DNA of 64,000 bases from Candidatus Obscuribacterales bacterium (GCA_019750335.1 JAIEOQ010000003.1:527992-591991); one strand, 5' to 3'. Counted from the first letter of the stretch, positions 37,653-47,943 are shown. The notes: a model not told the origin generated them from the sequence alone. Numbers and translations are program-made.

Positions 37653-40600
37653 AGATCTTAGGACTACATCTTCTAGCCTTTGGTTCATTTACCGACAAAG
37701 TCATCGACTTATCTTCGGGCAATGAAGGATTGCATGTTATCTACGGACCGAACGAATCAGGTAAAAGCACGGCCCTACGCGCACTCAAACAAGCTCTTTA
37801 CGGTATTCCGCCAAAATCAAGCGATGATTTCGTTCATGGTTATTCGGATATGCGCATCGGTTTAGTGCTCAAGCACAGCGATGGTTCATTATTGAAACTT
37901 TTGCGCCGTAAAGGCAATGTCAAAACTTTGCGTGATCTCAATGACGAAAACAAACTCGTCCCCGATAACGCTTTACAAAAATATCTTGGTAGTACAAGCG
38001 CCGCCGTTTTTGAAACTATGTTCGGCATCAACCATGAAAGCCTAATTAAAGGCGGGCACAGTATCATCGGCGGCGAAAGCGAAGTCGGGGAGCTTCTGTT
38101 CAGTGCTGGCGCCGGCATTGCCGATTTAAAAAAAATCGAAGAAAAGCTAGCAAAAGATTATGAAGAGTTATTCGCTAAATCAGCAATTAATAGAAGCATA
38201 AACAAAGCATTGTCCGAACTTTCCGATCTAAAAAGAAAGCTCAAAGAAGCCGAATTATCCACAAGCGAATGGGAAAAGCACGATCAAGAGCTACGTTCGG
38301 CTCAGGAGCTAAAAGCAGATACTGACCAAAAACTTTTTAGCCTAGACAAACAAATTAACAAGCTGGAAAAAATTCGTGACGCTTTACCACTCATAGCCGA
38401 ACGTACCGTTTGTCAAAATGAGCTGCAACCGGTTAAAGATGTTGTTTTACTCCCACCCGATTTTCAGGAGATAAGCCGCAAACTAACTGATGATTTGTTG
38501 GCTGCTAAAAGAAGCGAACGTCAGGCAAAAGAAAAACTAGGCAAACTAGAAAATGACATCAAAGAGATTCAAATTCCGGAAGGTTTACTTGAGCAATCAT
38601 CCGTAATTGAAAATCTTGTTGAAGTTCGCGGCAGCCATACTAAAGCCGAATCGGACCGAGCTGGGCTTACTCTGGATGTAGCTAACAAACAAAATAAAGC
38701 TCGCTTGTGCTTAAAAGAGCTCGGTCTTAGCCCAGAGCTTGAACAAGCTGAAAGTTTCCGTCTTAAACTTCAAGAAAAATCACGCATAACCGAACTCTCC
38801 AATCAATATAGCGGTGTTAGCCAAGCTGCTACAACCAGCAAAAACGAAAAAGAAATATTGGAAAACCGTCTTGCCGAATTAAAACTACAACTTGATTCTA
38901 CAAAGGTTGCCCCACATCCTGAATCTCTAATCTCCGCCTTGAAAAAAGTAGAACAGCACGGACAGCTGGAAGAGAAAAGACGAAACGAAGCTTTAAAGCT
39001 GGCTCGCTTGTCCAAAGAATTCGCTGAAAAACTACAAAGTTTAAAACACGAAAGCGAAGAAATACCGGATTTACTTTTAGCTCTTTTTGCCAAAATTCAG
39101 GCACCATCAGAAGAGGTACAGGAACATTTTCGTCGTGAATTCGAACAACTTTCAACCGATTTAAAAACAAATCGTTCACGAATTGAAGACTGCAAACAAG
39201 AGTTACAAAAATATAGCGCACTATTAGCGCAATCCGAAGCTGAAATGGCAGTGCCCACAGAAGAAGATTTAACGACTGCTCGCCAAAGCAGAGAACAAGA
39301 ATGGCAATCGATTATAGAGTTGCTCTCAAATAAAACCAATAACGATAAACAATCGCTGCGAGTGCAAACTTATGAAAAAGCTGTCAATCAAGCCGATAGT
39401 ATTGCTGACCGTTTAAGACGTGAAGCCAATCGTGTGGCAAATAAAGCAAATTTGATCAGCCAGAAAAAAGAACGCGAGCTTCAACTTGGTGTTTTGGAAG
39501 AGCAAAAAGCAGAATTAGATGCAGCCAAAACATTCTTACTGGGACAGTGGCAGGAGATCTGGTTAAAATCAGGCTTTAAGCCCAACAATCTTTCCGAAGC
39601 TAAAGCCTGGTTCAGAGAATATTGCGACGCGCAAAAGCTATCCGTTTCATTGAAAGAATCACTTCATACCGTCGAAGAGCTTGATCTATTGATCCAAGCG
39701 CTTAAATTTGGTTTGGGCGAAAGTCTCAAATCAAACCTGGAAGCCGATCTTGACACCAATACTTTAACTTTATCCGCTTTAATTCAAAAAACTCATGAAC
39801 GAATAGAACATATTCTTGAATTACGCAAAGTACGCTCCGAGCTTGAACGTGACATAAAAACCTTGAGTAACGATAGTCTTATCGCCGGAGAACGAGCAAA
39901 GAACAATCAAGAAATTTTTGACAGCTGGCGCAAAAATTGGGCGGCAGCCATGCTCCCGCTTTCGCTACCGGACAGCACTAACCCAGGCGACGCGCTCTCT
40001 TTTGTCAATCAGCTTGACGAGCTCCTCCGTCATCTGGAAGAAGCCAAAGATTGTCAAAGACGGATTGATGCCATTGATCGCGACTCGAATCAATTCAAAG
40101 CCGATGTTATGGAACTTTCCAAACGCATTGCTCCTGATCTAATCAATCATCCGGCAGCACAAGCTGTCGGCGAACTATCGGCGCGTTTACTCTCAGCTAA
40201 AGAATCCCGCTCACGCTTAAGCGTAATCAAAAAGCAGTTAGCAGAAGAAGCCGCAGTCTTAGAAACAAGCGGCAAAGACAAAGAACGCCTTTTAGACGAG
40301 CTTCGTTTATTATGCAACGAAGCTAAAGTAGAAAATCCGGATGAACTTATTACTGCCGCCCAAAAATCCGAAACACGCCGCCATCATGAAGCTGAAATCA
40401 ACACGATTAACCGCCAGCTAGCACGTCTTTCTCCGGATCAGCCACTAGACAGTTTCATCCAAGACTGCTTAACCACTGACAGTAATAATGCCGAATCCGA
40501 ACTGGCACTATTGCTACAACAGCGCAGTGCACTTATCGAATTACAGCAAAATCTTTCAATATCAATCGGTCGAGAACAAAAAACACTGGAGGATATGAAC

Positions 40601-41197
40601 GGCAAAGCAACTGCAGCCGAAGTTGCCGAACGCATTCAAGAGCTGCAAGCGCAAATCGGAAATCATACAGAACAGTATGCCCGTCTTAAATTGGCCAGCG
40701 TTATTCTCAAACGTAGTATCGAACGCTATCGTGAAAGAAATCAAAATCCGATTCTAAAAGAAGCAAGCACTATTTTTTCAAAGTTAACATTGGGAGCCTA
40801 TGCCGGCTTGTCCGACGATCTTAGCGATAACGGTCAAGCAATTTTACGTGGTGTTCGTCCGGACAGCAGACGCACAGTTGATTTACAAGGCATGAGCGAA
40901 GGTACTTGCGATCAACTATTTCTTTCTTTACGCCTGGCAAGCCTTCAGCAGTTCATGGAGAAAGAAGAAGCAATTCCGCTTATTTTTGACGATATTCTAG
41001 TTAACTTCGACGATAAAAGATCGGCAGCCACCCTAGAAGTTTTGGCTGAGCTTTCAAACAAAACACAAATCATCTTATTTACTCATCATGCTCATCTTCT
41101 GGAATTAGCTAAAAGCTGCATCAGTAAAAAACAGCTTTTCATCCATCATTTACAAGACGAAGAAAAACAGTTGGTTCTTGAAGAAGCCTTGGCATAA
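37649..41197 (+). CDS. YhaN/SbcC-like AAA ATPase with long coiled coils
   Basis: The 1182-residue protein has the SMC/Rad50 layout. Walker A is GPNESGKST near residues 34-42, after MKILGLHLLAFGSFTDK. About 900 residues of heptad-rich coiled coil follow, then a C-terminal ABC lobe with a signature GMSEGTCDQLFLSLRLA and Walker B PLIFDDILVNFDD. Unlike SbcC no central CxxC zinc hook is obvious, which fits the YhaN subgroup. It partners the nuclease encoded just upstream (4-bp overlap). Its end faces msrA on the opposite strand with only 3 bp between. Confidence 0.9.
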   Translation: MKILGLHLLAFGSFTDKVIDLSSGNEGLHVIYGPNESGKSTALRALKQALYGIPPKSSDDFVHGYSDMRIGLVLKHSDGSLLKLLRRKGNVKTLRDLNDENKLVPDNALQKYLGSTSAAVFETMFGINHESLIKGGHSIIGGESEVGELLFSAGAGIADLKKIEEKLAKDYEELFAKSAINRSINKALSELSDLKRKLKEAELSTSEWEKHDQELRSAQELKADTDQKLFSLDKQINKLEKIRDALPLIAERTVCQNELQPVKDVVLLPPDFQEISRKLTDDLLAAKRSERQAKEKLGKLENDIKEIQIPEGLLEQSSVIENLVEVRGSHTKAESDRAGLTLDVANKQNKARLCLKELGLSPELEQAESFRLKLQEKSRITELSNQYSGVSQAATTSKNEKEILENRLAELKLQLDSTKVAPHPESLISALKKVEQHGQLEEKRRNEALKLARLSKEFAEKLQSLKHESEEIPDLLLALFAKIQAPSEEVQEHFRREFEQLSTDLKTNRSRIEDCKQELQKYSALLAQSEAEMAVPTEEDLTTARQSREQEWQSIIELLSNKTNNDKQSLRVQTYEKAVNQADSIADRLRREANRVANKANLISQKKERELQLGVLEEQKAELDAAKTFLLGQWQEIWLKSGFKPNNLSEAKAWFREYCDAQKLSVSLKESLHTVEELDLLIQALKFGLGESLKSNLEADLDTNTLTLSALIQKTHERIEHILELRKVRSELERDIKTLSNDSLIAGERAKNNQEIFDSWRKNWAAAMLPLSLPDSTNPGDALSFVNQLDELLRHLEEAKDCQRRIDAIDRDSNQFKADVMELSKRIAPDLINHPAAQAVGELSARLLSAKESRSRLSVIKKQLAEEAAVLETSGKDKERLLDELRLLCNEAKVENPDELITAAQKSETRRHHEAEINTINRQLARLSPDQPLDSFIQDCLTTDSNNAESELALLLQQRSALIELQQNLSISIGREQKTLEDMNGKATAAEVAERIQELQAQIGNHTEQYARLKLASVILKRSIERYRERNQNPILKEASTIFSKLTLGAYAGLSDDLSDNGQAILRGVRPDSRRTVDLQGMSEGTCDQLFLSLRLASLQQFMEKEEAIPLIFDDILVNFDDKRSAATLEVLAELSNKTQIILFTHHAHLLELAKSCISKKQLFIHHLQDEEKQLVLEEALA

Positions 41198-41200
41198 ATA

Positions 41201-41668
41201 TTACAAATGACAACCGCCGCTAATGCCATTTTTAGCGTAATACTGTTGATGGTACTCTTCAGCTTTCCAGAATTTTTTAAACATCTCAATATGAGTAGCA
41301 ATCGGTTTTTTAATTACCTTTTGCATTGCTTCTTTTGAAGCTAAAGCTGCTTTGTATTGTTGTTCGTTTGTACAAAAAATCGCCGAGCGGTATTGAGTAC
41401 CAACATCCGGTCCTTGTTTATTTACTTGAGTTGGGTCGTGAATGCGCCAAAATACGCTCAAAAGTTGCTCATAAGAAACTTTTGCCGGGTCATATTCAAC
41501 TTCCACTGTTTCAGCATGGCCGGTAGTGCTGGTGCAAACATTTTGGTAGCTGGGATTGTCATAATTACCGCCGCTATAGCCAACAGCTGTCGACTTAACA
41601 CCGTCGATTTTATGAAAAACGTCCTCCGGACCCCAAAAACACCCGGATGCAAAATAAGCCTTTTCCAT
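41201..41668 (-). CDS. msrA: Peptide methionine sulphoxide reductase A
   Basis: MsrA repairs S-methionine sulphoxide in proteins. ATG at 41668 with GGAGG seven bases upstream gives 155 residues starting MEKAYFASGCFWG, with catalytic Cys10 in GCFW. Other landmarks are VGYSGG, YQNVCTSTTGHAE, and DPTQVNKQGPDVGTQYRS. A C-terminal GGCHL supplies the resolving Cys153. A longer in-frame start at 41689 adds only seven non-family residues. It is a single gene here; no MsrB domain is fused. Confidence 0.95.
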   Translation of the reverse strand: MEKAYFASGCFWGPEDVFHKIDGVKSTAVGYSGGNYDNPSYQNVCTSTTGHAETVEVEYDPAKVSYEQLLSVFWRIHDPTQVNKQGPDVGTQYRSAIFCTNEQQYKAALASKEAMQKVIKKPIATHIEMFKKFWKAEEYHQQYYAKNGISGGCHL

Positions 41669-41745
41669 TGCTTTACCTCCGCCTGCCAAACCGGAATAGA
41701 ATAGATTATCATAAGCGAACTGCCCGCTCCGGTATATGGAAAATC

Positions 41746-42588
41746 ATGGTGAACACCTTAATTACTAAATTAGACTTGGAACCTGTACTTGCTTCCCATA
41801 CTGGAAACCGGATTTTTGCTCAAGCCTTGCAAGCTGCCGCCAACGGTGACGACTTGCTTTGGCTTTTTGGACAATATAGTCATTTTAACTCTGTTTTTGG
41901 CGCCGGAGTTGCCACTTTAGCCGGCGAAATCGCCAGACGCCAAGAGCTGTTTCAAGATAAAAATGAAAAAGCCCAGATACTTGCCGAACAAAGTATCGAG
42001 GTTGCCTCCCAAATTTTTTATGCTGCCGTCGACGAATTTGCTTGCAATCACACTCATCGCAGCATGGCTAAAAAAAGCCTTAAAGAAACTGCTGCTTTTT
42101 ACAAGCTAACAGACGACAAACTTAACGATTTGATGCCTGTAACAGTTCTTACTCGCACATTCATGGACCGAGTCACTGAAGGTTATTGCCCGGATCGTCA
42201 AAGCAGCGAAAGCAAAGTACATCAAGCAATTGGCTTTCATCTGGCTTCAGAGATAGTATCTGACGAAGAGTTCAATGTTCTTGATCGACATATGAAAACG
42301 GCTCTACCAGAGCTGACCGAGCATTTACGCAAAAATAAAGCTTACACCTGGATTCAAGTGCACACAACTGTTGAAGCAGAGCATTTTGATTCAGCATTAG
42401 CCGGAGCCAACAGTTCTTTTGCCTATTATTCCGGAACGCTTAGTCTTGAGCGTGTAAAAGAGTTGATTCTTATTGGCTTTGCCGAATATGCTTGTTTGCA
42501 AACTGAATTTATGAATTGTTTGCTTGAGTCTTTGACGACACCCAACCGCGGACCATATAACTTGTCGGCAAAAGCTCTAACGCACTAA
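41746..42588 (+). CDS. Candidate haem-oxygenase-like diiron protein (CADD/DUF3865-like)
   Basis: From ATG 41746 the product is 280 residues and all helical. It shows the spacing of haem-oxygenase-like diiron oxidases: Glu97-x6-His104 (EFACNHTH), Glu169 in GFHLASEIV, and His206-x3-Glu210-x2-His213 (HTTVEAEH). Family members include CADD, UndA-like and N-oxygenase enzymes, and cyanobacterial DUF3865. The reaction cannot be predicted. The longer frame from 41647 only overlaps msrA on the other strand and lacks family character. It is 5 bp from the RecB-like nuclease gene, which is an odd partner. Confidence 0.6.
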   Translation: MVNTLITKLDLEPVLASHTGNRIFAQALQAAANGDDLLWLFGQYSHFNSVFGAGVATLAGEIARRQELFQDKNEKAQILAEQSIEVASQIFYAAVDEFACNHTHRSMAKKSLKETAAFYKLTDDKLNDLMPVTVLTRTFMDRVTEGYCPDRQSSESKVHQAIGFHLASEIVSDEEFNVLDRHMKTALPELTEHLRKNKAYTWIQVHTTVEAEHFDSALAGANSSFAYYSGTLSLERVKELILIGFAEYACLQTEFMNCLLESLTTPNRGPYNLSAKALTH

Positions 42589-42593
42589 GCTCT

Positions 42594-45500
42594 ATGAAAA
42601 AGCGCGAAGATCAAATCATATATTCGCCAAGCGATCTAATTACTTTCATGAGTGATGAATTCAGCTCTTGGATGGATAGATTATATTTGGAAGATCCGCA
42701 AGGACTGACGCCGGACATCGATGACGCAAGTATGCAGCTGGTCCAACAAAAAGGCAACGAACATGAGTTGAATTTTTTTGCCAAACTGAAAGCAGCAAAT
42801 AAGGACATTTGCGAAATTGCTGTCGATGCAAAAGATGGCTTTGAACAAACTGTCGCCGCATTAAAAACCGGAAGAGAGATTGTATATCAAGGCTTTCTAG
42901 CAAAAGCACCTTTTGCAGGACGTTCGGACTTTCTGATGCGTTGCAATCTGCCCTCTAAACTAGGAGATTACAGCTACGAGGTTTGGGACACAAAACTTGC
43001 ACGCAAAATCAAACCGTACTTTATTTTGCAGTTATGCGCTTATTGCGAAATGCTTGCCGAAATTCAAGGAATAATGCCTGAAACTATCGGTATCATTCTC
43101 GGCAATGGAGAACAAAAAGCTTTTCGCACCCAAAATTATTTGCATTTTTATCAAACTTTAAAAGAGCGATTTTTATGCTTTCAAAATAATTTCGACAAAA
43201 AACAACCGCCGACAAATATAGTAATTAACAACCTGAGTCGCTGGCGTTCTCACGCGCAAAAAATCCTTTTAGAGCGTGATGATCTTGTGCAAATAGCTAA
43301 TATCCGCCAAGGGCAAATCCGTAAATTGCACAAATCCGGAATCACAACAGTCAGCGCCTTGCTTGAAAGCTCTTTTTCTCAAAGCAAAGGGTTGGCACCG
43401 GAAACTTTTGAGACCTTTAAACGCCAGGCATCCTTGCAAATCGAATCAAAAGGATTATCAATCCCGAAATATGTTGTTTTACCTGAGAACATAAATAATC
43501 CACGCCAGGGATTAGCCCTTTTGCCACCAGCATCCAACAATGACATATTTTTCGATATGGAAGGCTATCCTTATCTGGAGGGTGGACTCGAATATTTATT
43601 TGGCGCCAGCTACAAAGAGAAAGAGCAAGAAAAATTCATTGATTTTTGGGCCCATAATCGCCCGGAAGAAAAACAAGCTTTTGAATCTTTTATAGACTGG
43701 GCCTACGAACGCTGGCGCGACGATCCAACCATGCATATTTATCATTATGGCGCTTACGAAGTGTCAGCCATGCGCCGCTTAATGAGCCGACACGGCACAA
43801 AAGAAGCTGAAGTAGACGATCTATTGCGCAATGAAGTTTTTGTCGATCTCTACACTATTGTGCGCCAAAGTATATGCCTCGGCGAGGATTCTTACTCAAT
43901 CAAAAAAGTAGAACGTCTTTATCTGCCGGCACGTAATGCGGAAGTGTCCAAAGCAACAGAATCCATAGTTTATTACGAACGCTGGCTTGAGCAAAAAGAT
44001 GGAGCGGACTGGACAACTTCACAATTGCTTGGCGATATACGCAATTACAATGAAATGGATTGTATTTCAACTATGAAGCTTGAAGCTTGGCTTAGACAAA
44101 TTCAAAGCGAGAACAATCGATCTTATCTGCCTAAAACAAACAAAATCGATGCTGAAGAAGAAACAAAAAAAATCAGCGCCGATCCAAACCAATGGTTAGC
44201 CGTTGAGCTTTTAAGCCGGATCCCTCTAGATCGTTCAGACAACCCTGAACACTGGCGCTTACAAGAGCTCCTTGCTTATCTGCTTAACTTTTATCGTCGT
44301 GAAGATAAACCACGCTGGTGGAGAAGATTCGACCGTCAAGCCATGAACGAGGAAGAGCTTTCAGAGGATGTTGATTGTTTAGCCGGCTTGAAACGTACGG
44401 CCAAGCCGCCAATAAAACTGAATCAGTCTTGGGGTTATGAATACAGCTTTGACCCAGGACAAGAAACAAAAATTGAGGCTGACAAACAGTTTTTGTTTCT
44501 TCACGATCTAAAACAAGGCACAGTTCATTCTATTGATAAAAACAAAGGGCTTGTCCTACTTAAGCTCGGACAAAAAAAGGCAGCTCCACCAGACAAAGTG
44601 TCGATCATGCTTGATGAAGGAGCCAATACGGCAGTCTTAAAAGAAGCCCTTTTACGCATAATCAAAGAATGGCAAGAAAACAAAAAACTACCCAATGCCA
44701 TTGCTGATTTTTTGCATAAGACTACGCCTCGGCTGAAAAATCGCCAAAACGGTGAACGACTAATCCGCACTGAACAAATCAAAGAAGAAACAGTCGAGCT
44801 TCTGAGCAATCTGGATTCAAGCTATCTATGCATTCAAGGACCGCCAGGTTCAGGTAAAACCGAGCTGGCTGCTTATGCCATTCTTGAGCTGCTCCGCCAA
44901 GGAAAGAGAATCGGTGTCAGCTCTAATTCACATAAAGCAATTGAAAATTTACTTGGACGAGTTGCCAGCCTTGCCAAATATCAACAAGAGCATTTGTCCA
45001 TAGCCAAAATCGTACCGACAAAAGGGAATTTACAAACTGATTCTTCAATTGAAGAAATAAAAAAAGAAGATTTTTTTGAAGACAATAAAGGAATCTTCCG
45101 TTTAGTCGGGGGCACCGCCTGGAATTTTGCTTCGGCAAAAGCAATAAATAAACTCGACTATTTATTTGTCGATGAAGCCGGACAAGTTTCAGTCGCTCAT
45201 TTACTTGCCATGTCTCAATCTGCGCAAAATCTTGTTCTCCTTGGCGATCAAATGCAGCTGGACCAACCGATACAAGGGATTCATCCTCAAGAAAGCGGTC
45301 TTTCGATTCTTAGTTATCTCCTAAACGATCAAGCTACCGTACCGGAGAATAAAGGAATCTTCCTACCTTTGAGCTATCGTATGCATCCGGATATTTGTGC
45401 TGTAGTCTCAGCCGCGGTTTATGACGGCAAGCTGCACTCTGCTGCCGATACTAAAAATCGTTCTTTGCTTCTCGGGCAAGAAGCCGCACAATTTTTGAAA

Positions 45501-45995
45501 AAAAGCAGCGGTATTATTTTTCTAGCTGCCGATCATGAGAATAACAGTGACCTGAGCACAGAAGAGGTAGCGATTGCTAGAAAAACTGTAGATCTGCTTC
45601 TGCAATGCCGCTTGTTTAATGCGCAAAGCAAAGAAGAAAGAGATTTAAGCCCGAATGACATATTAATCGTCACTCCCTATAATCGCCAAAGACAAGCTTT
45701 GCAGCAAGTGTTACCTGAAATTTCAGTCGGCACCGTTGATAAATTTCAAGGGCGACAAGCGGCAGTAGTAATCATCTCCATGTGCGCAAGCGATCTGGAA
45801 AGTACCCCTCGTGGAATCGAATTTGTTTTAAATAAAAACCGTTTGAATGTGGCAATATCGAGAGCGCAAACTTTAGTCGTTGTAATTGGCAGTCCGCGTT
45901 TGGTCAACACAGCTTGCCACACCATCGAGCAGATGGAGTTGGTAGATTTTTTCTGCCGTATAGTTGCAGCCGGTACCAGCCCTATTTATAATTAG
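42594..45995 (+). CDS. TM0106-type RecB-like nuclease fused to SF1 helicase
   Basis: The 1133-residue protein begins with a RecB-like nuclease region (FAGRSDFLMRC... YEVWDTKLARKIKPYFILQL, the D...E/D-x-K arrangement at about residues 107-145). Next comes a helix-hairpin-helix-like stretch (RKLHKSGITTVSALLES) and an RNase H-like exonuclease module (FFDMEGYPYLEGGLEYLFG, with the D-x-E). The C-terminal half is a Upf1/Dna2-type SF1 helicase: Walker A QGPPGSGKTELAA, DEAGQ, GDQMQLDQP, LSYRMHP, VGTVDKFQG and NVAISRA. Such proteins occur in DNA repair or CRISPR-adjacent loci; no CRISPR is present here. Confidence 0.88.
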   Translation: MKKREDQIIYSPSDLITFMSDEFSSWMDRLYLEDPQGLTPDIDDASMQLVQQKGNEHELNFFAKLKAANKDICEIAVDAKDGFEQTVAALKTGREIVYQGFLAKAPFAGRSDFLMRCNLPSKLGDYSYEVWDTKLARKIKPYFILQLCAYCEMLAEIQGIMPETIGIILGNGEQKAFRTQNYLHFYQTLKERFLCFQNNFDKKQPPTNIVINNLSRWRSHAQKILLERDDLVQIANIRQGQIRKLHKSGITTVSALLESSFSQSKGLAPETFETFKRQASLQIESKGLSIPKYVVLPENINNPRQGLALLPPASNNDIFFDMEGYPYLEGGLEYLFGASYKEKEQEKFIDFWAHNRPEEKQAFESFIDWAYERWRDDPTMHIYHYGAYEVSAMRRLMSRHGTKEAEVDDLLRNEVFVDLYTIVRQSICLGEDSYSIKKVERLYLPARNAEVSKATESIVYYERWLEQKDGADWTTSQLLGDIRNYNEMDCISTMKLEAWLRQIQSENNRSYLPKTNKIDAEEETKKISADPNQWLAVELLSRIPLDRSDNPEHWRLQELLAYLLNFYRREDKPRWWRRFDRQAMNEEELSEDVDCLAGLKRTAKPPIKLNQSWGYEYSFDPGQETKIEADKQFLFLHDLKQGTVHSIDKNKGLVLLKLGQKKAAPPDKVSIMLDEGANTAVLKEALLRIIKEWQENKKLPNAIADFLHKTTPRLKNRQNGERLIRTEQIKEETVELLSNLDSSYLCIQGPPGSGKTELAAYAILELLRQGKRIGVSSNSHKAIENLLGRVASLAKYQQEHLSIAKIVPTKGNLQTDSSIEEIKKEDFFEDNKGIFRLVGGTAWNFASAKAINKLDYLFVDEAGQVSVAHLLAMSQSAQNLVLLGDQMQLDQPIQGIHPQESGLSILSYLLNDQATVPENKGIFLPLSYRMHPDICAVVSAAVYDGKLHSAADTKNRSLLLGQEAAQFLKKSSGIIFLAADHENNSDLSTEEVAIARKTVDLLLQCRLFNAQSKEERDLSPNDILIVTPYNRQRQALQQVLPEISVGTVDKFQGRQAAVVIISMCASDLESTPRGIEFVLNKNRLNVAISRAQTLVVVIGSPRLVNTACHTIEQMELVDFFCRIVAAGTSPIYN

Positions 45996-45998
45996 GCG

Positions 45999-46277
45999 AT
46001 GAATTGTTATACATATATGCTTGAATGTTCGGACAGCAGCCTTTATACAGGCTGGACCACCGACTTGACTAAGCGTCTGGAAACACATAATTCAGGACTC
46101 GGGGCAAAATATACACGTTCACGCTTACCTGTACGTTTAGTTGCACACTGGCAATTTGCTACACGGTCCGAGGCCATGAAGTTCGAACTGAAATTAAAAG
46201 CCATGTCACGTAAAGCTAAAACAGAACTAGTTGATTCACTTAGAACCCAGGGCAACGATACACTTCCCGCCCTTTAA
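45999..46277 (+). CDS. GIY-YIG nuclease-like protein, UPF0213/YhbQ type
   Basis: The 92-residue single domain starts YTYMLECSDSSLYTGWTTDLTKRLETHNSG, which matches the GIY-YIG core with Tyr, Tyr and Arg in place. The Glu is in RSEAMKFELKLKAMSR. This is the small YhbQ/UPF0213 class, of uncertain role in DNA metabolism. It lies 3 bp after the helicase gene, so the two probably share a transcript. The last 38 bp overlap the amidohydrolase gene on the other strand. Confidence 0.9.
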   Translation: MNCYTYMLECSDSSLYTGWTTDLTKRLETHNSGLGAKYTRSRLPVRLVAHWQFATRSEAMKFELKLKAMSRKAKTELVDSLRTQGNDTLPAL

Positions 46278-47943
46278 AAATCGTCAGCAAAACTTTAGCC
46301 TTATGAATATCAGTTTTAGGCAAAGCAAAAATGTTTTGGTCCAAAACAATTAGATCAGCCGATTTGCCCCTTTCCAGAGAGCCGGTTTCTCTCTCATTAT
46401 GAAACAGGTACGCACCATTGATCGTATAGGCAGCCAACATTTCAGGTAGATTTACTTTTTGTTCAGGCAAAAAAGCTTTGTTTTCACTCTCTTCCAGAGC
46501 GCAACGTGTGATTGCCACTTGAATGGCATCCAAAGGATTGAGGCTGGTAACAGACCAGTCGCTACCGCCAACAATCATTGCTCCGCTTTTATAAAGAGAA
46601 CCAAGGGGATACAGCCGTCTCGAACGTTCAAGTCCGATTATCGGCTCTGTTAACTCACTCATATATTTGTCACGATAGGCCCAAAACGGCTGAAAATTTG
46701 CCGTTACGCCTAATTCGCGAAAGCGATTAATATCCTGAGGATGCACCAGCTCCAAATGAGCGATATGATGTCTTAAAGCATTAGCTCCATTTTTTTGTCT
46801 AGCATAAGCAAAAGCATCAAGAACTTGGCGTACGGCTCCGTCACCAATGGCATGAACATGAATTTGAAAGCCTTCTTGTTCAAGTTTTAGAGCCAGCTGT
46901 TTAAGTTGTTCACTTTGAAAGTTGAGAATCCCTTTGCCTGTATCATTTAAATATGGTTCCAACAAAGCAGCTGTTTTACCTTCAATTACACCATCAGCAA
47001 AGACTTTTGCGCTGTCACACCAAAGCAAATCGCCTGTATATTTTTGACGTAAAGCTTTCATCTCTGCCACTTGTTCCGGACCTTTTTCCGGATCGGCAAT
47101 TAAAGATGCTTTCACCCGAACCGTAAGCAGATTTGAACTATCAAGACCGGCGTAAGTTTTTAACAGTTTTTCTTTAACAGCTGCATCTTGCACCGCTGTA
47201 ATACCAAAACTATTGAGCCTTTTTTGAGCAGCTAAAGCTGCTTCACGATATTGATCGTCGCTTGGCTCAGGCAAAAGTTTGCTTACAAGCTCCATCGCCC
47301 CTTCGCGTAAAGTACCCTTCGGCTCATTGTCTGAATTACGTTCAATCCGCCCATTTTTTGGATTGCCAGTATTTTTATTGATGCCAGCCAGTTCAAGCGC
47401 TTTAGTGTTAACCCATGCCGAATGACCATCAGCCGAACTGAAAAAAGCCGGCTTATCGGCAACAAGTAAATCAAGCTCTGTTTTTGTCGGCGCTGCACCG
47501 GCAAATAAAGGAAGTTCCCAACCGGAGCCGACGATCCAGTTTTTTTCCGGATGCTCTTTGGCATAAGCAGCAATTACTTTAGATATGCTCTCTTTGCTGT
47601 CACAGCCAATTAAACTGCAATCTTCCTCTTCTAGAATCGAATGTACCGGATGCACGTGTGAATCGTGAAAACCAGGCAAAACCATTTTGCCTTCCAAGTC
47701 GATTATGTTGGTCAATTGTCCGCAAAGCGGCGCTACACCCTGGTTAGATCCGACATAAACGATTCGTCCGTTGGCAATAGCAATCGCTTGGGCCCAGCTA
47801 CGACAAAGATCCATTGTATATATGGCGCCATTTTTCAAAACCAGGTCAGCATGAGTTTGATAGTTTCTTTTTTGCGCTTCGGCTGGCAATAAACAACAAA
47901 ATAAGAAACAAAAACTAACCAATAAATAAATAAACTTGCGCAT
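46240..47943 (-). CDS. Exported YtcJ-like metal-dependent amidohydrolase
   Basis: A signal peptide (residues 1-23, cleavage near AEA-Q) precedes an amidohydrolase-3 fold of about 540 residues. LEGKMVLPGFHDSHVHP holds the metal-binding H-x-H. HAIGDGAV and HLELVHPQDI supply later His ligands, GGSDWSVTSLNP supplies the Asp, and GSLERGKSADLIVLD closes the composite barrel. YtcJ-type enzymes hydrolyse imides or amides; the substrate is unknown and periplasmic location is unusual but known. The gene stands alone, divergent from the small monooxygenase at 48014 and tail-to-tail with the GIY-YIG gene (38-bp overlap). Confidence 0.88.
   Translation of the reverse strand: MRKFIYLLVSFCFLFCCLLPAEAQKRNYQTHADLVLKNGAIYTMDLCRSWAQAIAIANGRIVYVGSNQGVAPLCGQLTNIIDLEGKMVLPGFHDSHVHPVHSILEEEDCSLIGCDSKESISKVIAAYAKEHPEKNWIVGSGWELPLFAGAAPTKTELDLLVADKPAFFSSADGHSAWVNTKALELAGINKNTGNPKNGRIERNSDNEPKGTLREGAMELVSKLLPEPSDDQYREAALAAQKRLNSFGITAVQDAAVKEKLLKTYAGLDSSNLLTVRVKASLIADPEKGPEQVAEMKALRQKYTGDLLWCDSAKVFADGVIEGKTAALLEPYLNDTGKGILNFQSEQLKQLALKLEQEGFQIHVHAIGDGAVRQVLDAFAYARQKNGANALRHHIAHLELVHPQDINRFRELGVTANFQPFWAYRDKYMSELTEPIIGLERSRRLYPLGSLYKSGAMIVGGSDWSVTSLNPLDAIQVAITRCALEESENKAFLPEQKVNLPEMLAAYTINGAYLFHNERETGSLERGKSADLIVLDQNIFALPKTDIHKAKVLLTIFKGREVYRCPGF

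Noticed and set aside
41647..41745. N-terminal extension of the diiron candidate
   Set aside because: The extra 33 residues are antisense to msrA and basic/non-family; ATG 41746 starts the helical domain.
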